From: Deltaproteobacteria bacterium
GTDB lineage: Bacteria > Desulfobacterota > Desulfomonilia > UBA1062
DNA length: 64,000 nt
Assembly: GCA_029547185.1 (NCBI GenBank)
Contig: JAKPPU010000212.1
Location: 60,852 to 124,851, forward strand
Direction of reading: 5' to 3'
The translations under genes and the position numbers were made by a program. Positions 18,389 to 27,451 of this stretch are shown here, in pieces (within the stretch, counting starts at the first letter, position 1; the number at the start of each line of letters is the position of its first letter). The notes under the pieces were generated by a model. That model was not told the DNA's origin. It saw nothing but the letters and a program-made list of their open reading frames with translations, and ran no database searches.

Positions 18389-19923
18389 ACGAGCAGGAAA
18401 AACGCTTAGACATCCAGGACATCATTGATGCCTTCATAAAGAAGTGGTACTGGGTCACCATTCCTCTTCTTTTCTTCATGTTTGCCGGGCTGTGGTTCTA
18501 CGTGATCCTTCCCCGGACATACGAAGGGACGACCCTCATTCTCGTCCAGCCGCAGGAGATACCCCCGACCTATGTCCAGTCTTCCGTGAGCACCGGCGTT
18601 GAAGAGCAGGTCATGACGCTCTCACAGGAAGTGCTGTCGAGATCGAATCTCGAGAGCATCATCAACGAGATGAATCTGTACCCGGAGCAGCGCCAGCAGA
18701 AGGTTTCCATGGACATCCTCGTGGAGTCCATGCGCAAGCGCATCGATGTAAAGACGAGCGGAGGGCAGCGCGGTCAGACGAGCTCGTTCACCATTTCCTA
18801 CAGGGGAAAAGACCCCCAGAAGGTGGCCGACGTGACGAACAGGCTGGCCTCCTTCTTCATCGAATCCAACCTCAAGCAGAGGGCCAGACAGGCTTCGGAG
18901 ACAACGCTCTTTCTCGAAAAGCAGCTGGCAGATCTGAAGGTTCTCCTCCTCCAGCAGGAGTCAAAGGTGCAGGAGTACCGCAACCGGTACATGGGAGAGC
19001 TCCCCGAGCAGCTGACGAGCAACGTATCGACCATCAACAGTCTTCAGAGCCAGCTCGAGACGGTACAGAGATCTCTCTCGGAAGCCATGAACAGGAGGCT
19101 CGGCATTCAGAGCCAGCTTTCCGGGATAGAGACCAATCAGCCCGGGGCGACCATGTCGCAGCAGATGCAGAGGATCACCCAGCTGAGGGCCCAGTACGAG
19201 GAGGCCAAGTCCCGCTATACCCCCGAGCATCCCAGTGTAAAGATGCTTGCCCATCAGATCAAGGAGCTCGAGGGCAGAGGCGGCAAGAATGATACGATCG
19301 GCTTGAGCCCGCAGGAAATCGAGCTCAAGGCCCAACTGAGGACTGCCAATCTCGAAGCGGAGAGCCTCAGAAGCGAGCTGCGCCGGATACAGCAGAAGAT
19401 CGATTTCTATCAGCAGCGGGTGGAGAGCACCCCGAAAAGGGAGCAGGAGCTCGCTGCCCTGACCCGGGACTATGAAATCACCCAGCAGAACTACCAGAGG
19501 CTGCTGGACAGGTATTATGAGGCGAAGCGTGCCGAGAACATGGAGGTGCGGCAGCAGGGCGAACAGTTCAGGATCGTGGATTATGCCCAGCCGCCCGAGG
19601 TGCCGGTGAGCCCCAACGCATACAAGATCGCGCTCATTTTCCTCACCCTGGGGCTGGCTACGGGCGCCGGGATCATCTTCTTCCTGGAGATCCTCGACAC
19701 AACGGTCAAAGGCATCAAGCAGCTCGAGAAATGGAGCGGGAACATCCCCTGCATAACAGCAGTTCCTCTGGCGCTCACCGAGTCCGACCAGCGCGCGAGA
19801 AAGACGAGGACACTGATCTACATCGGCATCAATGTCGTCATTGTCATTGCCGGCGTGGCTATCGTAGGCTATTCTCATTTCGCCAGCCTTACGATGGAGC
19901 TGCCGATCCCGGTCCCCTTTTGA
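18385..19923 (+). CDS. Polysaccharide chain-length determinant (Wzz/GumC family)
   Basis: A 512-residue inner-membrane protein beginning at a TTG that overlaps the previous stop. Two membrane segments flank a large periplasmic coiled coil: TM1 at about 30-50 (VTIPLLFFMFAGLWFYVIL) and a segment near 412-435 after the proline-rich VPVSPNAYK; a further hydrophobic stretch lies near the C-terminus (YIGINVVIVIAGVAIVGY). The coiled coil covers about 160-390. There is no fused kinase domain; the tyrosine kinase is a separate gene two positions on, as in the XrtA/PEP-CTERM type. It sets polymer length and couples synthesis to export. Confidence 0.9.
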   Translation: MNEQEKRLDIQDIIDAFIKKWYWVTIPLLFFMFAGLWFYVILPRTYEGTTLILVQPQEIPPTYVQSSVSTGVEEQVMTLSQEVLSRSNLESIINEMNLYPEQRQQKVSMDILVESMRKRIDVKTSGGQRGQTSSFTISYRGKDPQKVADVTNRLASFFIESNLKQRARQASETTLFLEKQLADLKVLLLQQESKVQEYRNRYMGELPEQLTSNVSTINSLQSQLETVQRSLSEAMNRRLGIQSQLSGIETNQPGATMSQQMQRITQLRAQYEEAKSRYTPEHPSVKMLAHQIKELEGRGGKNDTIGLSPQEIELKAQLRTANLEAESLRSELRRIQQKIDFYQQRVESTPKREQELAALTRDYEITQQNYQRLLDRYYEAKRAENMEVRQQGEQFRIVDYAQPPEVPVSPNAYKIALIFLTLGLATGAGIIFFLEILDTTVKGIKQLEKWSGNIPCITAVPLALTESDQRARKTRTLIYIGINVVIVIAGVAIVGYSHFASLTMELPIPVPF

Positions 19924-19932
19924 GGCGAGGTT

Positions 19933-21549
19933 ATGTATAGAGAATTCTTCGGCCTTCAACTGAAACCTTTTTCCATAACCCCTGATCCGAAATTTCTCTA
20001 CATGAGCCCCGGCCACAAGGAGGCCCTTGCCCACCTGCTCTACGGTCTCAAGGAGGCGAGCGGGTTCGTCGTGATCACCGGTGAAGTGGGCACGGGCAAG
20101 ACGACCATCCTGAATGCCTTTCTCCTGAAGCTTCCCCCGCGCATGCCCAAGGTCGTCGTGAAGAATCCCCATCTCCAGCCCGAGAATCTCTACTTTCTCC
20201 TGGGAGAGGCTATCAGTATCCCCGAGGAAAAGCGCTCGCGCGACTACATCCGGGATTTTGAAGAGCGCCTCAAGGAAATGGGAGGGGCAGTCCTCATCAT
20301 CGACGAAGCCCAGGGACTGTCGGTAGAGATGCTCGAAGAGGTGCGGCTGCTCTCGAACCTGGAGACCGTCAATGAGAAGCTCGTCCAGATCATGCTGCTG
20401 GGGCAGCAGGAGCTCAACGAGAAATTGAAGAGCCCGGACCTGAGGCAGCTCAAGCAGCGCATCGGCATCAAATACCACATCCCTCCCCTCGACAATAACG
20501 AGACCAAGGATTACATAGACCACAGGCTGAGGGTTGCCGGATTCGAGCCAAAGGAAAAACCCCTGTTCACCGTATCCGCCCTGACGGAAATCTACCGCTA
20601 TACGAAAGGATATCCCAGGCTCATCAATATCGTGTGCGACAGCGTTCTCCTCTCGGCTTACACGGACAACATCAAGCAGATCACTGCTCCTCTCGTACGC
20701 AAGATCGTGTCCGAGCTCGAGGGGACCTACAAGACGAAGAAGGGTCCGAAATCGCTGCCCGAGCCCTGGTCACAGAGCCCCTTGTCCATGCAGCTCAAGG
20801 TGGCGGGAGCCCTCGCCGTCCTCATTCTCGCCGTGGTCGGGGCGTCCTGGTTCTTCTTCACGAGGCAGGAGCCGGTGCAGCCTTCCACTCCGGCAGGGAT
20901 ATCGCTGACAGAAACACGGGCTCAGCCTGCCCGGCAGGAAGTGAAGACAGCCGAGGCCCCGGCTGCCCTTGTCCCTGCAGCGTCGCAGGAGACAGCGCTT
21001 CCGGCAGAGACGTCTCAGCCCAGGGAAACGAAAACCGTAGCGGAAAAGATCACGGTCGAAGAGGATAAGACAGAGCCCAGGCCCGTGATTCCACCGACGG
21101 TGGAGCGGCCGCTCAAACAGCGGGGAAAGGTCGTCACCGTCAGTAGCGGTGACACGGTTGCCAAGCTGGCGGCAGAATACTATGGCCGCGTCGACGAAAG
21201 GATATTAAAGGCCGTCAAGGAGGCCAATCCCGGCCTCTCGAATATCGACCTCGTCTATAAGGGGCAGAAGATATCTCTGCCGCAGCTGGAAGCCGGCCAG
21301 CGAGTTCTCTACAGCGCAAGCGTCGCATCGTATCACTCGATGGACGAGGCCAGGGCGGTATTCTCCGACCTTACGAGCAAGGGATACAAGGCAACCATCT
21401 ATCCGTACATGGATGACAAGGAGAATACCTGGTACCGTATTACCATTGGAGCATTCACCTCCCGGCAGGACGCAATCCTGTATTCCAAGCAGCTTCGAGA
21501 AAAGGGTTTTCCCTTTGCCAAGCCTGTCAAGATCAGCATGGAGGAGTAG
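19933..21549 (+). CDS. ExeA/TIGR03015-type AAA ATPase fused to LysM and SPOR domains
   Basis: A 538-residue protein. The cytoplasmic AAA domain (1-265) has FFGLQLKPFSITPDP at the start, Walker A GEVGTGKTT and Walker B VLIIDEAQGL. One membrane segment follows (about 288-310, VAGALAVLILAVVGASWFFF), then a Pro/Thr/Glu-rich periplasmic linker, a LysM domain (about 395-455; SSGDTVAKLAAEYYG and NIDLVYKGQKISLP) and a SPOR domain (about 460-535). ATPases of this family occur in exosortase-type EPS loci and in type II secretion (ExeA), where peptidoglycan binding positions the secretion channel. The double LysM/SPOR tail implies anchoring to peptidoglycan, including the denuded glycans recognised by SPOR. 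Confidence 0.88.
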   Translation: MYREFFGLQLKPFSITPDPKFLYMSPGHKEALAHLLYGLKEASGFVVITGEVGTGKTTILNAFLLKLPPRMPKVVVKNPHLQPENLYFLLGEAISIPEEKRSRDYIRDFEERLKEMGGAVLIIDEAQGLSVEMLEEVRLLSNLETVNEKLVQIMLLGQQELNEKLKSPDLRQLKQRIGIKYHIPPLDNNETKDYIDHRLRVAGFEPKEKPLFTVSALTEIYRYTKGYPRLINIVCDSVLLSAYTDNIKQITAPLVRKIVSELEGTYKTKKGPKSLPEPWSQSPLSMQLKVAGALAVLILAVVGASWFFFTRQEPVQPSTPAGISLTETRAQPARQEVKTAEAPAALVPAASQETALPAETSQPRETKTVAEKITVEEDKTEPRPVIPPTVERPLKQRGKVVTVSSGDTVAKLAAEYYGRVDERILKAVKEANPGLSNIDLVYKGQKISLPQLEAGQRVLYSASVASYHSMDEARAVFSDLTSKGYKATIYPYMDDKENTWYRITIGAFTSRQDAILYSKQLREKGFPFAKPVKISMEE

Positions 21550-21552
21550 ACG

Positions 21553-22320
21553 ATGGATCTCTGGAAGACCCTCGAAAAACAGGAAGAAGACTACTTCAAA
21601 GAAGCGGCTGTGACCGGGCGGCTCGACGATCACCTCTACATGTACCACATGCCCTATTCGTACACGGCAGAGCAGATCCGGAAGCTCCGCACCTTCATAT
21701 TCCACATGCCCGACAGGGAAGTACCGAGGGTCATCATGATAACGAGCGCCCTGCCTGCAGAGGGCAAGACCATCATCGCATCGAACCTGGCCATATCCAT
21801 TGCAAAGGGCGAAGACCAGTACGTCCTGCTCGTGGAGTGCGATCTTCGCAAACCCTCGATGTTCAACCTTTTCAAGTATCCTCCTTCGAAAGGCGTGGTC
21901 GACATCCTCGAGGGCAACGCAAATGTTTCCGATTGCCTCATCAAGACGCCCATCGACAAGCTCACCATTCTTCCTGCAGCCAAAGAGGCGCCGGTCAACC
22001 CTTCCGAGCTCCTGGAGTCGAAGAGCATGAAGTCCCTGATCAAAGAAGTTTCGGAGCGCTACAGCGACCGGTTCATCATCATAGACACGCCCCCCATTCA
22101 AGCCACGGTCGACCCCAAGATTCTGGCGAGCCAGGTGGATGCCATCGTCATGGTATCCCGCTATCGATACACCAAGGAAGCCGATTTCAAGATGGCCATG
22201 GAGAGCCTCCCGAAGGAAAAGGTCATCGGCACGGTCCTCAATGCCCTCGACGAGCTCCCGGCAAAGAAGTACAAATACAACAAATACGGCTACCACAAGT
22301 ATTACGGGAGGGAAGGGTAG
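21553..22320 (+). CDS. Bacterial tyrosine autokinase (CpsD/CapB type)
   Basis: A 255-residue cytoplasmic BY-kinase. Walker A is SALPAEGKTIIASNLA, Walker A' is VLLVECDLRKPSM and Walker B is FIIIDTPP. The C-terminus is a tyrosine cluster (YKYNKYGYHKYYG), the usual autophosphorylation site that controls assembly with the chain-length protein. It is the last gene of the EPS export set and starts three bases after the ATPase stop. It is a separate protein, as in exosortase-type loci, not fused to Wzz. Confidence 0.93.
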   Translation: MDLWKTLEKQEEDYFKEAAVTGRLDDHLYMYHMPYSYTAEQIRKLRTFIFHMPDREVPRVIMITSALPAEGKTIIASNLAISIAKGEDQYVLLVECDLRKPSMFNLFKYPPSKGVVDILEGNANVSDCLIKTPIDKLTILPAAKEAPVNPSELLESKSMKSLIKEVSERYSDRFIIIDTPPIQATVDPKILASQVDAIVMVSRYRYTKEADFKMAMESLPKEKVIGTVLNALDELPAKKYKYNKYGYHKYYGREG

Positions 22321-22373
22321 CCTCCTCCGGGAGAGTCTGGTCTCACTCAAAGCTGCAAAAAGCACGACCTGAC

Positions 22374-22402
22374 TCCCGTCGGGGGTGTGACCCCCGCCGG
22401 GA
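22374..22402 (+). terminator. Hairpin terminator after the EPS operon
   Basis: TCCCGTCGGGGGT and ACCCCCGCCGGGA pair with one mismatch around GTG, followed by ATTAATTTG. The hairpin lies 54 bases after the tyrosine kinase stop. Confidence 0.7.
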
Positions 22403-22408
22403 ATTAAT

Positions 22409-22438
22409 TTGAAGCATAAGCCATATCTGTGATATATT
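22409..22438 (+). promoter_or_regulatory. Promoter of comF, placed for a leaderless transcript
   Basis: TTGAAG (22409-22414) and TATATT (22433-22438) are 18 bases apart. The -10 box ends six bases before the comF ATG and there is no Shine-Dalgarno sequence, so transcription should begin at or next to the start codon. Confidence 0.6.
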
Positions 22439-22444
22439 CGAAAA

Positions 22445-23128
22445 ATGTTCTCTTTTGCCCGGAGGTCTCTCTTTCCGTCTCGATGTCTCGTCTGTTCAGG
22501 CCAGGAGCTCGTCAGGCAGGGGGTATGCGAACAATGCCGCTCCCGGATACAGACGATCGGCGGTCCGGTCTGTGAAGTATGCGGGAAGATGATCGGAACG
22601 CCCGGGATCTGCCTCGAGTGCATCCTGAACCCCCCGCCCTACGACAGGGTATTGAGCGTATGCAGGTTCGAAGGATTGATGCGGGAAGTGATTCTGAAGT
22701 TCAAGTACCGCAAGTCCACCGTCTTCAAGAAGTTCCTTGCAGAGCTCATTTTCGCCATGCTCTCCGAGAGGGAAACCCCGCCTGACATCCTGACCTTCGT
22801 TCCGCTGCACTGGTCGAGGATGATCCGCAGGGGCTACAATCAGTCGGCATTGATCGCTCGTGAATTATCTGGTTATATTGGCGTGAGTGTGAGATATGGA
22901 GTACTGCGAAAGACGAGGAATACCCCGAGTCAGGTCGGGCTTGAGAGAAAGGACAGGGAGCGGAACTTGAAATCAGCGTTTTCCGCACGAGGTGTAGAGG
23001 GAAAATCGGTTATGGTCGTCGACGATGTGATAACCACAGGCCATACTGCGCAGGAGGTCTCGAAGGCCCTCAAGCGTGCAGGCGCTTCACGGGTCATATT
23101 TGTAAGCATAGCAAGGACGGTGTCATGA
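22445..23128 (+). CDS. comF: ComF family phosphoribosyltransferase-like protein
   Basis: A 227-residue protein with an N-terminal zinc ribbon (CLVCSGQ, CEQC, CEVCG, CLEC; residues about 18-58) and a C-terminal phosphoribosyltransferase fold with the PRPP loop VMVVDDVITTGHT. ComF proteins help internalise or process transforming DNA in the cytoplasm, although the biochemical activity is unclear. The motif RRGYNQSALIAREL is family-typical. The next gene overlaps it by four bases, so they are translationally coupled. The link to the ComEA-like array 7 kb downstream is suggestive, but no comEC is in the window. Confidence 0.93.
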   Translation: MFSFARRSLFPSRCLVCSGQELVRQGVCEQCRSRIQTIGGPVCEVCGKMIGTPGICLECILNPPPYDRVLSVCRFEGLMREVILKFKYRKSTVFKKFLAELIFAMLSERETPPDILTFVPLHWSRMIRRGYNQSALIARELSGYIGVSVRYGVLRKTRNTPSQVGLERKDRERNLKSAFSARGVEGKSVMVVDDVITTGHTAQEVSKALKRAGASRVIFVSIARTVS

Positions 23129-24033
23129 CCCCTTCGAGAGCTCATGCCAAGAAAGAGCCCCGGTATCTCGAAGAACTCACGTACACGGTCGCCGACAGAC
23201 CGTCACTCCAGAAGGAAGATCTCTTCGCATCCGACAAGTTCCTGGGCATGTACGACGAAAGGCAGATCATGGGCATGCTGAAGAAGGCCGGCATGATCGA
23301 GATCCTCTACAGGAGGGGATACAGGGATCTCGTCATCAGCGTCTCCAAGCAGGACAACTATACCTCGCGCCTCTACGTCGACTATAATTCGAAAGAAGAA
23401 AAGGAGACGAGGCTGATCGAGGTCATTGTCCGGGAAGCGGTCTTCAGACCGAAGCAGAGCTTTGTGCAGGGCTACGATTTCCAGGAGGGCCTCTCGATCC
23501 TTCTCATCGAATGGCTTGCCCTCCAGGACCCGAGGGCATCTTTTACGCCGGACAAACCGAGGCTTCCCGGCCAGGAGCATCCGGGCCTGGGCGGGCTCAA
23601 GAACATGCAGGGCGTGCTCTACAGCCTCGGGAGAAAGATCGGCAAGGACGCCATTATCGACATACCCGAATACTACCATGCCGCAGTCATTTATTCGCGC
23701 CTGTATTCCGAGCTCTATTCCCGCAAGTACTCTTTCTTCTCGCCTTTCGACGGGGGGCAGCTCCAGGCCATGATCAGGGACTTCAAGGGGGAACCCCTGG
23801 CAGACGTGTCGTTCGCGGTTGCCCTCGACTGCCTGCGCAATGCCAGGACCGGCGAACCCGCTCACTGGATGCCCTCCGAGCAGGTTTATCCGATATCCGA
23901 GAAGCTGCACCGGTATTTCGCACAGAGGGAGTACAAGGAGATCGTCGAGAAGACCATGAGCGAGCTGTCATTCGCCATGGATTGGGAAAAATATGAGCGC
24001 CTTAAACAGCAGGGAATAGCCAATGAAATATGA
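23125..24033 (+). CDS. Conserved hypothetical protein in the comF operon
   Basis: I do not recognise this 302-residue soluble protein. It has no signal peptide, membrane segment or cysteine-rich motif. It is mixed alpha/beta with a charged N-terminus, a central segment [19 protein letters not shown], a [16 protein letters not shown] stretch (about 155-170) and several paired tyrosines. Its start overlaps the comF stop by four bases and its end overlaps the next gene by 11 bases, so it is certainly part of the same translation unit and likely a real gene. Codon use matches its neighbours. Confidence 0.75.
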   Translation: MTPSRAHAKKEPRYLEELTYTVADRPSLQKEDLFASDKFLGMYDERQIMGMLKKAGMIEILYRRGYRDLVISVSKQDNYTSRLYVDYNSKEEKETRLIEVIVREAVFRPKQSFVQGYDFQEGLSILLIEWLALQDPRASFTPDKPRLPGQEHPGLGGLKNMQGVLYSLGRKIGKDAIIDIPEYYHAAVIYSRLYSELYSRKYSFFSPFDGGQLQAMIRDFKGEPLADVSFAVALDCLRNARTGEPAHWMPSEQVYPISEKLHRYFAQREYKEIVEKTMSELSFAMDWEKYERLKQQGIANEI

Positions 24034-25297
24034 TTTTGCCGTCATAGGGCTGGGGAAGGTAGGGAGCGCCATGCTCGCACTGCTGAGCCGTTCCGGGCAC
24101 TCACCGTCCTGGGCGGTGTCTTCGAAGCCGGGCACGGGAGACACGCCCCGTTACACCGATATTCCCCCCGAACCCGGAAGGGCGCAGATCGTGCTCCTTG
24201 CCGTTCCGGATGCAGCCATCGAAAAGACGGCCCGGCACCTTGCGGCGGCGTGGGGGAGTGCCTGCAGGGGAATCGTTTTCTATCACCTGAGCGGTCTGCA
24301 TACGTCCGACCTTCTCGATCCTCTCTTGAAGGAGGGCGCCGAGGTGGGCAGCCTGCATCCGCTCCAGTCCATCATGGACGCAGACAGGGCTCAAACGGCC
24401 ATCGGCGAGGCATACTTCATATTCGAAGGCTCCCCTAAGGCTCAGGAGGTCGCCAGCGACCTTGCCCGGTCTCTTTCCTCAAAGCTCATTACGATCTCGA
24501 AGCAGGACAAGGTCGTCTACCACACCGCCGCCGCCATTGCCTCGAACGAGCTCGTGGCCATTGCATCGCAGGCATCCGAGCTCATGGAGACCGTGGGCCT
24601 CGGTATGGAGCATCTGATCCCCCTCATCCGCGGCACTCTCGCCAATGTGCAGGCTCACGGCAGGTCCGCATTGACCGGCCCTGTCCAGAGAGGTGACTGG
24701 AGCACGGTGAAGGCGCACATCGAGGCACTCATCGGGAAATTTCCCGACATACTCCCGTCCTACCTTGCCCTGGGCAGGTATACGGCGAAGCTTGCCTCGA
24801 GGACATGGGCCGAAGATCTCGGCAGGGGGGAGAAGCTCCTCGATCGGGCCGCCCTGAAGGAAAGGACCACCGCCATGAAAAGGCGCGGCATGAAGGTCGT
24901 CTTCACGAACGGATGCTTCGATATCCTCCACGAGGGGCACGTCTCGTACCTTCGCCAGGCACGAGGGCTGGGAGATGCACTCGTGGTCGGGCTCAATTCG
25001 GATGCGTCGGTGAAGAGGCTCAAAGGCCCGGAGAGGCCCGTCAACAGCGAGCTTTCCCGGGCAGCGGTCCTCTCCGCGCTCGAGTGCGTCGATTATGTCT
25101 GCATCTTTGGAGAGGACACCCCGTATGAGCTCATTCGCGAGATCCTTCCGGATGTGCTCGTCAAGGGAGGCGACTGGGCGCCGGACAGGATCGTCGGCGC
25201 AGACATCGTGAAATCACACGGCGGTGAAGTGCTTTCGCTTCCCTTCAAGCCGGGTCACTCCACCACCGGCATCATCGAAAAGATCAGGTCTCTGTAG
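24023..25297 (+). CDS. Fusion of a DUF2520 Rossmann oxidoreductase-like protein and RfaE2-type heptose-1-phosphate adenylyltransferase
   Basis: A 424-residue protein with two parts. Residues 1-265 are a Rossmann/DUF2520 unit with the dinucleotide motif [19 protein letters not shown] and a helical C-terminal dimerisation part ([16 protein letters not shown]). Residues about 280-424 are a cytidylyltransferase-like domain: [19 protein letters not shown] carries the nucleotide-binding HxGH-type motif, then [18 protein letters not shown] and VKGGDW, ending [10 protein letters not shown], as in RfaE2/HldE-C. The second part should make ADP-heptose for lipopolysaccharide. No stop or frameshift separates the parts. 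Confidence 0.88.
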   Translation: MKYDFAVIGLGKVGSAMLALLSRSGHSPSWAVSSKPGTGDTPRYTDIPPEPGRAQIVLLAVPDAAIEKTARHLAAAWGSACRGIVFYHLSGLHTSDLLDPLLKEGAEVGSLHPLQSIMDADRAQTAIGEAYFIFEGSPKAQEVASDLARSLSSKLITISKQDKVVYHTAAAIASNELVAIASQASELMETVGLGMEHLIPLIRGTLANVQAHGRSALTGPVQRGDWSTVKAHIEALIGKFPDILPSYLALGRYTAKLASRTWAEDLGRGEKLLDRAALKERTTAMKRRGMKVVFTNGCFDILHEGHVSYLRQARGLGDALVVGLNSDASVKRLKGPERPVNSELSRAAVLSALECVDYVCIFGEDTPYELIREILPDVLVKGGDWAPDRIVGADIVKSHGGEVLSLPFKPGHSTTGIIEKIRSL

Positions 25298-25305
25298 CCT
25301 TTTTC

Positions 25306-26370
25306 CTAAAATCCCAGGACAAAGCGCAGAACATAGCGCCTGTCATCCCGCTGGCCTGCGTACGACCCGATCTCCTCGGCATAGGTGAGGAAATCGAGCT
25401 GGACGACCCTTCCATCGAGGCTCACACCTGAGGTGAAGTACCCCTGGTAGATGCCTGCACGCAGGGAAAGGACCTTCGGAAATTTGAGCTCGACACCGAG
25501 ACGGATCCTCTTGGCAAAGTCGTCGTCGGCATCGATCTGCGAGAAGATGTCCACGTAATCAACGGCGAAGGTGGCCTTCGTGAACCACAGCTGCCGATCC
25601 ACGGCAAACCCGGCGTCGACATGGTCGTCGAGATCTTCGGCATCGCCGAGATCATTCCCGATGAGGTTGTTCACACTGACGCCGATCCGCACATTCTCGA
25701 GGCCCACTCTGTCGAGGGCGACCATCACTCCCACGTCTGCCAGGAACCCGCTTCCATCCACAAGGTCGTCTCTGACCTTGTCGCTGAAGTCGCCTGTCGT
25801 GATGTCCAGGACGGTATACTCTTTGTTCAGGCTCTGCCTCCTGATGTATTTCAGGTTGGCACCGATGGAGAGGGCGTCGTCGAACAGGGGCTGGGCATAC
25901 CCGAATCCGCCGCCGAAATCGTTTATTGCGTGGGCGTCAACCTTGGGGTACTGGAGATCCCTTACCTCGAGGTCTGTCCGTGCAGTACCGACGAGGCCGA
26001 AGGCGAATCTCGGCATGGAGTAATTCGGGAACAGGCTGATGCCCAGATGAGACATCTCGCCGACATACTCTCTCAGGAAGTCGGCCGTCTCATGCTCGTC
26101 GTCGAAGTCCACGTCCAATGCATCCCTGTAGATGTCGACGGTGTTCTTCGCCACCTCGACCTCGAGCGGAAGGATTGATCCTCTCGCGTTCTTAATCCGG
26201 GCAAGCCCTGCAGGGTTATAGAACAGGGCGTTCGCATCGTCGGATACGGCCACGAAAGCACCTCCCATGCCCATGGGCCGTACGCCCTTGTAGATGTACG
26301 GATACTCGCTCCCGAAAACGATTCCCGACGTGATGACCATGAATATCGTGAGAAGCAGGATCTTTCTCAT
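25306..26370 (-). CDS. PorV/UPF0164-like outer-membrane beta-barrel protein
   Basis: The ATG at 26370 follows AAGGAG at good distance and gives 354 residues. A signal peptide (KILLLTIFMVITSGIVFG) is followed by the N-terminal signature PMGMGGAFVAVSDDANALFYNPAGLA, shared by PorV/PorQ, UPF0164 and FadL-related barrels. Amphipathic strands continue to a C-terminal YVLRFVLGF. The cargo is unknown; relatives serve as outer-membrane transporters or as attachment points for secreted proteins. It is the second gene of a two-gene minus-strand operon after a TPR-like lipoprotein, 14 bases apart. It converges with the RfaE2 fusion gene, 8 bases away. Confidence 0.8.
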   Translation of the reverse strand: MRKILLLTIFMVITSGIVFGSEYPYIYKGVRPMGMGGAFVAVSDDANALFYNPAGLARIKNARGSILPLEVEVAKNTVDIYRDALDVDFDDEHETADFLREYVGEMSHLGISLFPNYSMPRFAFGLVGTARTDLEVRDLQYPKVDAHAINDFGGGFGYAQPLFDDALSIGANLKYIRRQSLNKEYTVLDITTGDFSDKVRDDLVDGSGFLADVGVMVALDRVGLENVRIGVSVNNLIGNDLGDAEDLDDHVDAGFAVDRQLWFTKATFAVDYVDIFSQIDADDDFAKRIRLGVELKFPKVLSLRAGIYQGYFTSGVSLDGRVVQLDFLTYAEEIGSYAGQRDDRRYVLRFVLGF

Positions 26371-26384
26371 GGGCTGTCTCCTTC

Positions 26385-27272
26385 TCATCCGGCGTACTCA
26401 AGAAGATGCGCTGCTATGTAGTCGGCGATTTCCCGGCCGTCGAAGTCGCTGATGGCGGACCCTCCCAGGAGATCTGTCAGGAAGTCGTTGAAATCCGCTG
26501 CAATGTCCTCGTCGGACCCCATCCTCCCCATGAGAACGACGACTGCGTCGGATACGTGCGCTACGTCGTCCTGGAGGGAGACGGCTATCTCCCCTTGGGG
26601 GGGTATTCTGTCGGCAAACTGGCTCAAGAGGTCTTCCCAGTCTGTATCTGCCGGAAAGACTTCCCGGTAGGCTTCCTTGTCGATGGGGATGTTCGTGCCC
26701 CTTAAGGCAGCAGCCTGGCAGCCTGTCTCGAGGATGAAGTGTATGGCCGAGGCCATTCCCAGCTGAACTTTGTCGTCGTCGCTCCCGGTGAGATCGACGA
26801 GGGCTTCCAGATATCCCTTGGCCGCCTCAAGGCTCTCGAGGAAGGCAGCGGCGGAGCCATAGGATACGTACCTGGGGGACACCGAAGACTCGCTTTGTGC
26901 GGCGATCTGCTCCGAGCCTGCCCGGAGGGACTCGCTCACGATGCCGAGGGAGAGGGCCGATGCAATGACATCGAAGCTGCCGATGTTTTCATCGGAGGCA
27001 TTCTCGAGAATGTAGGTGAGGTCGATGCCGGCCTTGCCCATATACGCCGATGCAAGGATCCGTGACACCTCCGGATCGGGATTGGACCTGTCGTAGAGAG
27101 GTTCGAGGATGTCGATGGCCTCCTGGTGATTCCCGTCGTTGAGCGCCATCTGCGCAGCCTCGATATTCGCGGCATCGCTCGAATCGTCCGAGACGGAATC
27201 AAACACGTTGCTGTCGCAGCCCATAAGGGATAAAAAAAGAATAAGAGCAAGAAATAATAAATTTTTTCTCAT
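26385..27272 (-). CDS. Repeat-containing lipoprotein of unknown function
   Basis: The ATG at 27272 has an AAGGAG six bases upstream and gives 295 residues. A lipoprotein signal peptide ends at LSLMGC. Behind it lies a Ser/Asp-rich spacer and a TPR-like helical pair (AAQMALNDGNHQEAIDILEPLYDRS). The rest is predicted helical and acidic (DWEDLLSQFADRI, DIAADFNDFLTDLL). Its closeness to the PorV-like barrel suggests the two act together at the outer membrane. I do not recognise a named family beyond the TPR-like part. Confidence 0.72.
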   Translation of the reverse strand: MRKNLLFLALILFLSLMGCDSNVFDSVSDDSSDAANIEAAQMALNDGNHQEAIDILEPLYDRSNPDPEVSRILASAYMGKAGIDLTYILENASDENIGSFDVIASALSLGIVSESLRAGSEQIAAQSESSVSPRYVSYGSAAAFLESLEAAKGYLEALVDLTGSDDDKVQLGMASAIHFILETGCQAAALRGTNIPIDKEAYREVFPADTDWEDLLSQFADRIPPQGEIAVSLQDDVAHVSDAVVVLMGRMGSDEDIAADFNDFLTDLLGGSAISDFDGREIADYIAAHLLEYAG

Positions 27273-27451
27273 TTTTCTCTCCTTGCTGTTCTTCAGGATG
27301 TATACGGTGCCCACCCAGGATAGATCGGCGGATGGCCGGGGGAAAATTAACAAAACCGAGGCGGATTGATCGGCCGGTGAAATACGGCCGGGCCATGCCC
27401 CGTTCCGGGCAATAAGACAAGGGAAATACAAAAGAGGAGGTGAGGTTTGCG

